DNA of 64,000 nt, taken from Zoroaster sp. YZ-2022. Its lineage: Eukaryota; Echinodermata; Asteroidea; Forcipulatida; Zoroasteridae. Location of the stretch: the NCBI GenBank assembly GCA_029582265.1, contig CM055817.1:25115163-25179162 (forward strand), in the 5' to 3' direction. Below are positions 47,779 through 58,600 of the stretch, piece by piece. Made by a program: the position numbers and the translations under genes. The notes below the pieces were generated by a model, which made no database searches, had not been told where the DNA came from, and worked only from the letters and a program-made list of their open reading frames with translations. Numbering within the stretch: the stretch's first letter is position 1; the number at the start of each line of letters is the position of its first letter.

Positions 47779-48040
47779 ACCTGTGAGGGCAGAGTTGGTT
47801 GTTGTGTTTGATTAGCCCATATGAAAAGGCAGCAATTAAGCTATATACTCCCCAGGAAGCTGAGATGGTTTCAGGAATGATTTATGAGCCTGATGAGCAG
47901 GGGTAATAATATAATGCGCAATGCCTTGAGCACCAGTTTGGTGGATACGTGCGCCGTTGCTGGAGGAGGAGGAGGAGGAGGAGGAGTTGGAGGCGGAGGA
48001 GGAGGAGCAGGAGGAGGAGGAGCAGGAGGAGGAGCAGGAG
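47779..48040 (+). mobile_element. 5'-truncated SINE joined to a (GGA)n tract
   Basis: Starts inside the SINE body (ACCTGTGAGGGCAGAGTTGG) and runs to TACGTGCGCC, where a GGAGGAGGA tract (47,960-48,040) replaces the usual ATATAAGT(ATT)n tail. The tRNA head is missing, as is typical of incomplete reverse transcription. The Gly-rich/Leu-rich ORFs over the tract are not genes. Confidence 0.85.
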
Positions 48041-48214
48041 GAGACGACCTGTTAAAGCTTCAGTCAGTTTCATTGTGTCGTTGACTGGATAATCGTGATA
48101 AGACATTCAGACTTTTCTTGTTAATTGTTATGTTTGGTAACTTAACAAATATGATCACCACAGAAGAATAAAGTTTACGCAACTGGAGTGATGTTCACTC
48201 CAGTTTAAGAAGAG

Positions 48215-48605
48215 AAGAATGTGTAATAACATTCCCGTTGTGTAATGAACACGCATGTAAAGTAGCGAACTGAATGCGAAAATCCACATACAAATCATCT
48301 TTGTGATATTTTGTATCCAGTGGCTTCAGGAACAACGGAGTTAAGTACCGATTCTGAATGGATGGTAATTACTTAACGTGATTACTGTTGGAGCGTAAGT
48401 TAATTGGAGTCTAAAAGGCAAAAGTAGACATCTTTCAAGGCTATAATTATCTCGCATCGAGTATTTCTAGCAATTGTGTCTGCTTTCTGTATTTTTAATG
48501 ATGATTATACGTTTGTGCAACAACCGTAAAGCTAACATCGCCTTTGATGTACTAAATGTGATGCTCGTCGCTTCGACTGTAAAATACGTGGCTGGGATGG
48601 ATCCA
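48215..48605 (+). repeat. Segmental duplication, copy 2
   Basis: Partner of 46,300-46,775. Confidence 0.8.
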
Positions 48606-48806
48606 TGTTTTTAGAATTATAAATAATAATAAAGATTTGTAGCGCGCACATATCCACCCTGCTGGGCGCACAAGGCGTGGAAACAAAGAAAAAACATGAA
48701 TACAAACAAATTCCTTCCCCCGTATAAAACCAAACACCAATGTTGTACCTTCCCTTTATTGTATTTTTATTTCTTAATTTAAAAAGTATAACCATAGAAG
48801 CATATC

Positions 48807-49391
48807 AATTGATTTAATTTTGCCCTACACCGACGTGTGTATAGCACTGTATGCTCAGTGCTTTCCGAGTGTCTGTGAAAAAACTACACAGGCGACTCGG
48901 GCGGGATTCGAACCCACGACCTCCTGCTTACTAGTGCAGACGTCTTAACCTCTCGACCACCGAGCTTGCCCGATGACGATTGGCCGGCTAGAATCCTATA
49001 TAGCAGCGGGTTCCGCGATATATATAGATTGTTGAAATTCTTTCGTCGGGAGATAAACAATTGATTTAATTTTGCCCTACACCGACGTGTGTATAGCACT
49101 GTATGCTCAGTGCTTTCCGAGTGTCTGTGAAAAACCTACACAGGCGACTCGGGCGGGATTCGAACCCACGACCTCCTGCTTACTAGTGCAGACGTCTTAA
49201 CCTCTCGACCACCGTGCTTGCCCGATGACGATTGGCCGGCTAGAATCCTATATAGCAGCGGGTTCCGCGATATATATAGATTGGTGAAATTCTTGCGTCG
49301 GGAGATAAACAATTGATTTAATTTTGCCCTACACCGACGTGTGTATAGCACTGTATGCTCAGTGCTTTCCGAGTGTCTGTGAAAAAACTAC
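48807..49391 (-). repeat. 252-bp tandem repeat containing tRNA-like sequence (2.3 copies)
   Basis: Units begin at 48,807, 49,059 and 49,311 (exact 252-bp period); the third is cut after about 80 bp. In units 1 and 2 (minus strand, 48,891-48,970 and 49,143-49,222) the sequence GGTGGTCGAGAGGTTAAGAC, CTGCACTAGTAAGCAG and GTGGGTTCGAATCCC resembles a tRNA with box A and box B, but the anticodon loop is 8 nt and the acceptor stem incomplete. A tRNA-derived repeat rather than a working tRNA. Short ORFs here (REVKTSALVSRRS-type) are translations of the tRNA part. Confidence 0.85.
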
Positions 49392-49705
49392 ACTGAGCAT
49401 ACTGAATCGTCCACAGATGTAAATTACTGTTAAACAGAAAGGTTATGATTCTTCAGAAAAACAAAATAGTACAAACAAAAGAAGAAAAACAATATAAAAT
49501 AAATAAATAAAACGTTTTCTCGACCTCGTTTTTACGGTAGCACATGCAATGACACCACTACGATATCATGCCACTTGATTTCCTCAGTGAATTAATTATA
49601 GAAGTACCTTTTTAATACACTGATTAACTTTTTGAGGCTTTGTATAGTGGAATATTGTTATTTGTTTGGATCTCAAGTTAAATTGTACTGATATAGGAAC
49701 CATAT

Positions 49706-50350
49706 CGTCACCGTTTTCACGAAGTGACAAATCCGTAAAAAATCTCTTTTTTTGTCAAATTCAGTTTTGTAGATATTTGAGATGTATTCATTGTTGCCAA
49801 CATTTCTGCTAAGTTTCAAGTGTTGAAACGTCATAGTTTCGTAATTACGCTATTAATATACCCGGTGAATCACTCAGCTAAGCTGTTTTCCGGTTTCACG
49901 AAGTGACGAATCGCCATTCGCCGTTTTATACATTGAAATACATAGCGATTGGCAAAATGCCAAAGCGGGTATTGTTGGTTTTGCGTTTTCACGAAGTGAC
50001 GAATCGTGTGACCTACTTACGTTTAGCGTTTTCACGAAGTGACAAATCGCTCAATACGTTGTTTAATATACAGCGCTCTGCACGCGCGGTCTTGTTTTTG
50101 CGTTTTCACGAAGTGACAAATATGTTTGGAAAGTAATTCCCCATTAATTACAATCTCTTTGATAAAGATACCGACATTTCTTTGTAATTAAAGTTATTAG
50201 CTTTAAGTAGGAAGCAAAATCTAAAATAATTAATGCTGAAAAGTCTTTGAAATTGCGATTTCAAAAACAGTTCAACTTCATGTGCGATTATCTCAATACA
50301 TGGATTTGCAGCTGTGTGGGCTGTTTCGTCACTTCGTGAAAACGGTGACG
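49706..50350 (+). mobile_element. TTCACGAAGTGAC MITE, copy 2 with intact TIRs
   Basis: The ends are exact 23-bp inverted repeats starting CGTCACCGTTTTCACGAAG, flanked by ATAT on both sides (49,702-49,705 and 50,351-50,354). Six copies of the motif CGTTTTCACGAAGTGACRAA lie at 49,712, 49,891, 49,984, 50,027, 50,101 and, reversed, 50,324. The motif core TCACnnnGTGA is itself palindromic. Repeated subterminal motifs are typical transposase-binding sites. No transposase ORF. 645 bp. Confidence 0.85.
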
Positions 50351-50354
50351 ATAT

Positions 50355-51153
50355 ACATGTAGGTTTTCTCTACCTTTTGATTTGTACGCTCTAGTCATCG
50401 TCTTATATAAGATAACGGTAATTCTTTACTGCAGACAAAGACATATATTGTTGTTGTTGTTGTTAATGGCACTTCTGGCAATCTATGTGCCCTTTGTGCC
50501 AGTTGCTGTACGGTTTGAACAGCGCATGCGCGCAGAGATGCGAATGATATGAGACTGCTTTTTGAGATAATGACGTAACAAAACGGACTCTGTAGCGGTA
50601 TAGCCTACTTAGAAGAAATCTTGATGGACCGGTACAAAACAAGAAAATAAGTTGGAGAATTATAAAAAACTGAAAGGAGATTAACCCAAACCCAAAAAAT
50701 CAAACCTAGGTTACTATAGCATGATTTAGAAAAAGAGGGGGTGGGTGCTGGTGATCCTCCAGACATAGAGCGCCGCATGTGTTCCTGCAAGCCGGTCCGT
50801 TTCCCTTGCAGTTTAAGAGCCCGTGCTCCGCCAGGTAAAATTTGCAGGGCCGCAACACTTCAGGTGATGAGGCGGCACCCTGTCCAGCCAATCATCAAAA
50901 CACCCAGTCCTCTGAAAAAAAAAATTTGCTTGTGTGGAGAAAAACTATGTATTATTTTAATATTTTCCGAATTTTTCTTCAAAAAAAAAGAAGAAAAAAG
51001 GCTATGTAATTTTTGAATCCAAGAAAATCATGTATTGTCATTTGATTATCAGTATATTTTAGAGCCCTTTGTAACTAATGTCTATAAAAGATATATTGAA
51101 ATAAAAAAAGGTGATTTACAATATCAAAAGGTTACACGTATAAATAATGATCA
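50355..51153. other. Flank of the Gag-like gene, no recognised gene
   Basis: A (GTT)n run at 50,447-50,465. A GC-richer block at 50,740-50,890 contains a 61-residue minus ORF that I cannot identify. Confidence 0.4.
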
Positions 51154-52683
51154 TTATTGCGTTGGGTTATTTTTCCCTTTAGTTTTTTCATTAGGTGCCT
51201 TATGATTTGATGAACTGGATGCCCCAGTTTCCATGACCATTTCTCTTTGTTTGGGTTTTGATTGTGAACTCTTTCTTTGTGTATCTTGTTTTATAGGTCT
51301 GTTTGGTGATTGTGATGTATTACGTGACTTACTGATGTTTTGGTTTTTTTCTATAGGTTTTTTATCTTCAGTGCTATGGAGTATGTGTTCAGCCAGAGAT
51401 TGAATTGCCGTTTTTTTCTTTCCTTCATTTTTAGTACTTTCCCATATTTGCAAAGCTCCAATAATTAATTCTATTAATGACTGATTTATCAAGTATTGTG
51501 GGTTAGGTTCCGTTTGGCATCCAACCGCTTCCTCTGTTTGGGTGGATGCCTCCTTTCGGCCTGACAGCTGTGGGTTTATTTTGCGTAGATTCTGGATTTT
51601 GTTGAGTTTGCATATTTATCCATGCTGGTTTTGGTTTTGGGTTAGGTGTGTCCGTATATTTATCTGTTTGAATTGTGATGTTAGTTCGAACCGTCTTTGC
51701 TGCTTCCGCATATGAAATATTATAGGTAACTCTGAATTCCTGGATTTTCTTTTCTTCCTTGTAGGAGTTACACCCAGCATAGGCAGAGGAGTGATTCCCA
51801 CCACACCTGCTACACTTGACTTGCTCTTTTTGAGTGCACTCGTCGTATGTGTGAAAACCACTACATCGGACACACCTCGTCTTGCTTCGGCAATTGTTTG
51901 CTGTGTGGCCTAGTCGTTGACAGTTAAAACAACGTATTACTGGTGGAATGTACGGTTTTACTGTAAATGATTCATAACCCATTTGGATGTGTGTAGGCAT
52001 ATTAGGTGTATTGAATGTAAGACATACCGATGAAGTTTTCCCTGTTTGTCCGTTTCTTTTTATACATGAGTCTGCGCACATCTGTAACCCCAAATCTTTT
52101 ACACTCGTTTTGTATTTCTTTATCTGGCATTTCAGATGGAATTCCTGAAATGACGCCTTTGCTGTGTTTCTGATTTAGCGTATTCAGTGACCACGGCCCA
52201 TTGTCCTAATTGACTGATTCCTTTTAGTTTGTGTGCTTGAGCTGAAGTATAGCATCTGATACTAATACCTCCTTGGTTGGTTTTAGAAACGTATTTTATG
52301 TAATCTTGTCCCATTGAGTTAAGAGCTTTAGCTATTTTTATTGGATTAATTTGTGCAAGTTTTACATCTGGGGAGTTTATTATTACTATAGTAGTGTTTA
52401 CTTGTGGTTCATATGTGCTAAGGTTTCTTTTTTCTGTTGTCTTACATCACTATCAGAGTCACTAGAGGAGCTACTTTTGTTTTGAAATAATTTTGTTCGC
52501 TTTCGAGAAATCTTTTGTTGTATATTCTATATCTTCTTCATCATCTTCTTCTTGTGCCTGGCTTAATAGTCTATCTAGAGTAGATCTTGGTTGGTTACTT
52601 ATTTGTCTGTTTCTTTTCCGGTTAGATAGTTGTTCTTGAGATAACCTATCCCATGTCATATCATCCTCAGATTCGTCGGACAT
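51154..52683 (-). pseudogene. Zinc-knuckle ORF1/Gag-like gene of a non-LTR retrotransposon, frameshifted
   Basis: The start is MSDESEDDMTWDRLSQEQLS at 52,683. After a frame change an RRM-like part follows (IKYVSKTNQGGISIRCYTS, AHKLKGISQLGQWAV, GIPSEMPDKEI), as in Jockey/I-group ORF1 proteins. Three zinc knuckles then appear: CFNCQRLGHTANNC, CVRCSGFHTYDEC and CSRCGGNHSSAYAGC. The C-terminal part is Lys/Gln/Ser-rich and ends at about 51,154. At least three frameshifts break it. It would bind element RNA. No endonuclease/RT ORF2 follows within the window, so it is either a truncated element or a retrocopy of ORF1. Confidence 0.85.
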
Positions 52684-54075
52684 ATTTAGTCCAACGAAGT
52701 CCGAGGTCCCCTATGAAAAAACTAGACTGAAGATTTGAAAATGCAAAAGAAAATTGACCTTAATGGGTTGTTTATGAATAATATAATTTGAAAAGAAAGG
52801 AGTAGGTCTCACCTCTTCTTTTGCCTAAAAAGGAAAAGATTTTAAACTGTTAGAAATACCAAGATTGCCGCTCGCAAAAAGCACGTCTCATCTCATTCGC
52901 GTCTCGATGCGTTCTCAAAGACATATATTGTGGTCCCTAACTCCTTATATATGGCTGCTAGTAAACGCCCTCTGTTGATGAATTTAATGGAGGAGGTTCG
53001 ATGGCAATGTACCAAACCGATACTCTCAAACGGGGTCTCTACTACAGAGTATTTAGTATTGCACACCGCGCACCGCTCATCAATGCATGTCACAAACACC
53101 AAACAAATGCGGCCTGGACGCAGAGAAAACAGGCCAACTCGTACGTTTACCAAACTCATTTTGGTCAATGCCTAACATCTCGTACACTATACCAACTCGC
53201 ACGCTTCGCTCGTTCCCTAATGCCATAAGTAGGGTAAAATTTGGGGGTACTGGGGGTGCCCCACATTTTCTTGTCAAAAATAGGAAATAGGCTAGTTTTC
53301 AGTAATACATGACCACTTGTATGAGTTTTCTGAGTCTAATAAAAATCGACATTTGAAACGTTCATAATTAACCCAACATTGGGTTAATGCCCTTTTATGT
53401 AATGTTTGATTGTATAAATATTAGTTTTACTAATCTGAGAGATTACCAAACGTTTATGGGTTCGATCATCCAAAACTGTAGATGAATGTAGGTCTAGTAC
53501 ACAGTCATGTACATGACATGAAATACGCTTACCGACTCGTACTCACGTACGTCAACTCGTCGTACGTATTCGCTCAGTGCACATCGTAGCCATCTAGCGG
53601 TGAATTTGCACCCAGTGTCTTGATGATAACCATTTTTGCGTCGTGTGAGCGTTGTGCGTACACTTTATGTGCGTATGTTATGGTACTATACGCGCGTGTA
53701 CTTCTACCAGCCAATGATCGCTGGAGATATTCCGCGCGTACGCACTTCAACTGCAAAATACGCCAAACGCGACTCACTATCGCTGCCCTTTCGCCCAGAG
53801 TGATCTAACAACATGTGCCCTCACCAGCTCCTGCTCGGTGCGAATAATTTATTTATTTAAAAAAAAAGTTGAAATACAGATGAGAGAGATGATTTTCATG
53901 CCTGTCAATCAAACCCAACAAATGGTCCTTTTCAGGGATACCAAGTTTTAAAATAAAATGTGTATTTTCCCCCTTTATTTCCCTTGATGAAAGAAAACAA
54001 ACAAACAAACAGTCCTACCTGTGTTACTGCCTTGATATCCGTATTTTTTCTAACCTTTATGTACATTATCTTGTA
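52684..54075. other. Stretch without recognised gene
   Basis: Several overlapping short ORFs on both strands between 52,890 and 53,290 and at 53,570-53,810, with no recognisable family; likely chance ORFs in a GC-richer patch. Confidence 0.5.
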
Positions 54076-54348
54076 TACTCACTGGCCAAAAGTATTGCAA
54101 CATGAATTTGTACGAGACATTGCCTAGACGGATGGCCGCAATTATCAGGTCACGTGGTTACCCGACAAATTATAGAAGGACTTTGTTTTCGAGCAAGAAC
54201 AGTAAAAAAGAACATTGACTTCAAAACACAGGCACTTTCAAGAAGTCTTAAGTAGTGTAAATAAAATAAAATAAATTATTGTAACACAGTTCTCCAAACT
54301 GAAATTTGGTGTGAATTTCAATGTTGCAATACTTATGGCCAGTGAGTG
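54076..54348. mobile_element. Tc1/mariner-type MITE, TA-flanked
   Basis: Inverted ends YACTCACTGGCCAAAAGTAT and complement (right end ATACTTATGGCCAGTGAGTG), with TA at 54,074-54,075 and 54,349-54,350. 273 bp, noncoding. Confidence 0.9.
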
Positions 54349-54579
54349 TATGTCATTACTTCTTTCCCACCTGTTCTCTATTGCCACTTTTCACTTTTAG
54401 GACAATTATAATCTAATTACCAACACCTCAATTTGTATTATGTTGTTGACCCTCTTTTTGGTTATATCTCTTTGCGTGATATTCTATTCATACCTTAGCT
54501 TTACCACAAGCCACTGCATCTACCTTGCAGCCCATCTCACTGTGTAGATCGCTCCAGTTTCTGATATCAAATTACACAC

Positions 54580-55060
54580 CTGTTGTGTAATGTACATGGA
54601 TGGTAACTAGCGAAATGAATGCGAAAATCCAGACACACATTATACTTATGCTAATTGATGCAACTGTTTGGTGTTTTTACCCGTGGATTTAAGACCACTA
54701 CAGTTTTAAATGATGCTAAAAATACAGAAAAAATAACCTTGGCTTAAATTAATAAGATTCTGTGCATGCAGGTAGGAGAGGGGACTATTGTTGATAGCTC
54801 AGAGGATTTATTTTAATCAGGCAGGCGTGAATAATATTATTACTTAAATTTGTGACGTACAATGCATTTCGTAATTACTGCCCTCGGATTTTTTTTTCTG
54901 TCGCTTCGAATGTTTTTAAGACCACTAGAGTTTTAAATGATGCTGAAAATACAGAAAAAAATAACCTTGGCTTAAATTAATAATATTCTGTAGGAGAGGG
55001 AGACTATTTGCTCAGAGGATTTTTTTTAATCAGACAGGCGTGAATAGTGACGTACAATTA
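54580..55060 (+). repeat. Local duplication with a third copy of the 46.3/48.2-kb repeat
   Basis: 54,580-54,660 resembles 46,310-46,375. TTTTAAATGATGCTRAAAAT, AATAACCTTGGCTTAAATTA and GATTCTGTNGGAGAG-type sequence recur at 54,690-54,840 and 54,925-55,040. Noncoding. Confidence 0.7.
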
Positions 55061-55149
55061 TTGCCCTTGGATTTATTTCTGTCGCTTTGGATACTTTCAA
55101 TGTGTAGAAGAAATATTGTCCTTATTGGGCAATAAAGTGTCATTGGGGA

Positions 55150-55396
55150 TACGTGTGTGGGCGTAAACGCTGCCCTCTGTCTTGCATCACATTAGATATG
55201 GCAAATACGTCATGACAACTAACCAATCAAATTCGGCCACACTAGGCAGGGGAAGAAATATATTGAACACAGTGTCCGAGAAGTAATCCAGGCAAGACGT
55301 TGTGCGCGTAGACGCTGCGCGCTGTCATACATCACATTATATATGTCAATTACGTCATGATAACTGACCAATCAAATTCGGCCACACTTGTCAGGG
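55150..55396 (+). promoter_or_regulatory. Duplicated 105-bp segment upstream of the PAN gene (possible control region)
   Basis: Copies at 55,151-55,254 and 55,280-55,396 each contain GCGTARACGCTG, CATCACATTA, a CRE-like half site TACGTCATGA and a CCAAT-type ACCAATCAAATTCGGCCACA. They lie 300-540 bp upstream of the ATG at 55,691. Promoter function is inferred only from position and motifs. Confidence 0.4.
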
Positions 55397-55690
55397 GCCT
55401 TTGATATTTGGAAATTAAATACCAACGTGTGACGCACGATGATTTTCTGCCATTTGCCAAGCAAATCATTGGATGGCAAGTGAGAATAATTTTTGTTTGT
55501 GCAAATATTAATTGATTTATGAGACGTGTTCTCGTCGGAATGTGACAAAGTCTGATTGTTATTTGTAATACACATTTACATTCGTTTGAACACTTGTGTG
55601 TGCAAATGCAATAGGCTATCACGTTCGCAGCTAGCGGCATCATCAAAATTAACAATTTTACTTGAAGCAAACCAACTCTTCTCTTTCAAC

Positions 55691-58600
55691 ATGTACACGG
55701 GTTTGAGACTTGTGGCTGTAGCCATAGTCTTGCCTGTCATTCATTTATTATCGTCAGCGTACGGTGACACCATGATAAGATCGGCGGGTTTTTCGAAATC
55801 CACGGTATCCGGCCGCACACTGAAAAACCGTGTTCTCCGGAGATTGGAGCGGGTAAAGTCTCCTACGAGATGCCTGGCGAACTGCCTCCGTGACCCTGAT
55901 TGCGTTTCAGTGAATTACAGTCAAGAAAACGGCATTTGCGAGCTAAATTCTGGTGAAAAGGAAGAGTTTCCCGGAGATGCGGAATATGCTGAATACAGAT
56001 ATTATGAAATAGATTCGCGTTCTGGTGTACAAAGTATACAGGTATGTATTTATTTATTTATTTATTTGTTATTATTGTTTTTCCTTTGTGTTTTTTATTC
56101 GATGCTGACATACCATTATAATCATTTAGACTCAAAGTTATATTTCAAGGGCACTATCAAAGTTCTAGTTTTTGTGGATATTTATAAACAAAATTCAACT
56201 GTTACATAGTTTGATATTAAACTAAAGTAGAAATGTCTAAAACATTCGCTATAGTAAAGCAAAAAACATAGCGTTTTCAACCATCATTGGAAAAAATGAA
56301 TAAATAAAACCTTTCAGGGCCGGATCACAATTTTCCTCTTTTGTGTTATAAATGGTAACAACAAGCCCAGATTTGAAATGATTTAGATTTTCATATTTGT
56401 AAAAATAATATACTACTCAAAACAATTTAGGGAACACCGGAATAATCTCAAAAGCAAGATCATTTATTTCAGATAAACACAATGTTTCAGAATTGATGAG
56501 AAACAACTGCACAATGAAACAGATGATAAAGGATGCATGTAGTGATTACACATTTCATGACATGACTACTGAAAGAGAGAGGGGGTTGCAAATCCCAGTT
56601 CAAAATCCAAGTTCATGGAACATTCCAAACCTATTTGATGTTAAAAATCCGGTGTTCCCTAAATTGTTTTGAGTAGTATATAAAAAATAAACTAAATGAA
56701 GCAAACAAAACTGCGGAAATTGTGAACATTATCCGTGGTACATCTTTATGTAAACCTAATTCAGTCAAATTATTTTGTTTGTAGTGGCCGTTTTTTGTTT
56801 AAGCGGGATTACTTCGTGTACTTAAAGGTCCTGTGAAGAGTGTATTTACCAAACTTTATTTTTTGGTGCTGTTTTATTGATTGGTATGAATTAAAAACAA
56901 TTTTGAATTTTGTTGTTGTGTCGAGTGGATTATTAATTGTTTATCTAATAATCAAAAATTTACGAAACGTTCGTGAAGTACACAAAGGCAGAGAATTTTA
57001 CACTCGCGGAGCTAGGCGGTATGGTTTCGTGCCAGACTTTGATCGGATATCAGTCTAATAATTATAGAGGGTCGAGTTGTCCCCGTCACGGTACAATGCA
57101 CGCTTAGCATTGTCATGCACACAGACGCATTTTAGGCCAGAAGCATGGGAGAATTACTCTACGAAAAGCTAGCAGTAACACGCGAAAGACATGTCCGAAA
57201 GAGAGTTATCCGTGAAACGCAGCGCAAGCTCCATCATGCGGTTGGAACACACACCGGACGCAATGCTAACATTACGGTGTTATTTTATGAAATAACAGAA
57301 ACAGTTGAGTCAAAGTTCTGATCATTTAAAAAAAAATTAAAACAAGCGCAGGCATAATGAGAAAGGTTTAATGTTTTAATGTTTGTCTTGCCAGGATATA
57401 AAATCAGACACGATGTTTTTATTAATGCGGAAAATTAAGGCATGTTTTCATGCCGTGAACACTGAAACGGTGAGCATGGTGTGAACATGTCGTTTTACAC
57501 GGAAGTGGACTGGGTTATGCATGGGAGTATTACTAAATGGCCACTTACCCTGAGTCTATCTCGCTTTAAAAAAAACACCTCTCTTCTTGGAGCAGCATGG
57601 CCTTATAAGCCATACCGAACTGGCTGTGAAGGCCCCGTTCAAAGCATGTCTGCTCGAAGTATGCTCTACATAAGAATGAGTGTTCCGTCATGCAGTGGTG
57701 CGCTGTATACGACGCATACCTTGGCAAGTGCCGTTGATCGCGGATCGGGAATTGCCTCAGCGTACGTTACGAATTTTATGTTAATTAGGGGTATGGGCGT
57801 GTCGAAAAGCAACCCCAAATTTAAAAATTAATATTTGTATGGTATACACGTGAGGGGAAACATTTACAAATGACAAATATATGTTCCAGTAGGCATACTT
57901 TATTGTATACAATGAAAACAAACACCTATTTCATAGGACCTTAAAAGGAGTAAACACTCGACAAAAGAATTTGTCGTTTGGTGGACACGCAAATACTAAC
58001 ATTGAAAACTAGAGCCTTATTTTGATCCATTGTTTTTTGTTTAGACTCGACAGACTACGACGCCTACAGCAGAAGTGCAGACTACAGGTTCGTTAACATT
58101 CTATATTTTTAATCGTACATACTTAAAGGGTCTATGAAGTGTGTTTTTGTCTTAATTTAGTTGTTGGTGTTGTTTTATCAGTTGATATGAATGAAAAACA
58201 ATGTTATGTTTGTTTTGTGTCTTGAGTGTATTTTTTTTAATTTTAATTAAATTAAGATCACGCTATTCGTGACGTACACCTGGGCAGAGAACAAAGCAAA
58301 CAAAGGTTTTCATCGTTTGCTAGAATGCCTTCTTAAGCCATTATTGTTGGCCATCATTGTTTCCACTAGGTAATAAAACAGTCATGAACTGCTAGCAACG
58401 TGTGTACACACGACTTACGTAATAAACATGTACTTAAGTAAAACTTGTGGCTTTGCATGGTGAAGAGGATAAGTAAAGACTGTTGACATTAAAAACTTCG
58501 TGAAACTTCAATAGTAAAGCATGACACAGAGTGCCACGTAAACACGGGCTAGTGCTGAAATCTCCTAGGTATACGTCATAGATTTTATGTTAATAAGGAG

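Noticed and set aside
47882..48106. Gly-rich and Leu-rich ORFs
   Set aside because: Translations of the (GGA)n tract joined to a truncated SINE.
41889..50136. CRISPR-like interspersed repeats (TTCACGAAGTGAC with variable spacers)
   Set aside because: Eukaryotic context, irregular spacing, and clear terminal inverted repeats show a MITE family; the spacers are themselves homologous between the two copies.
52893..53290. Cluster of overlapping short ORFs on both strands
   Set aside because: Several frames are open at once in a GC-richer patch; no domain is recognisable in any of them.
57481..57831. 116-residue ORF in intron 1 of the plus-strand PAN gene
   Set aside because: Lies inside a TTAA-flanked element, has no known domain and no splice signals; at most a decayed transposon remnant.
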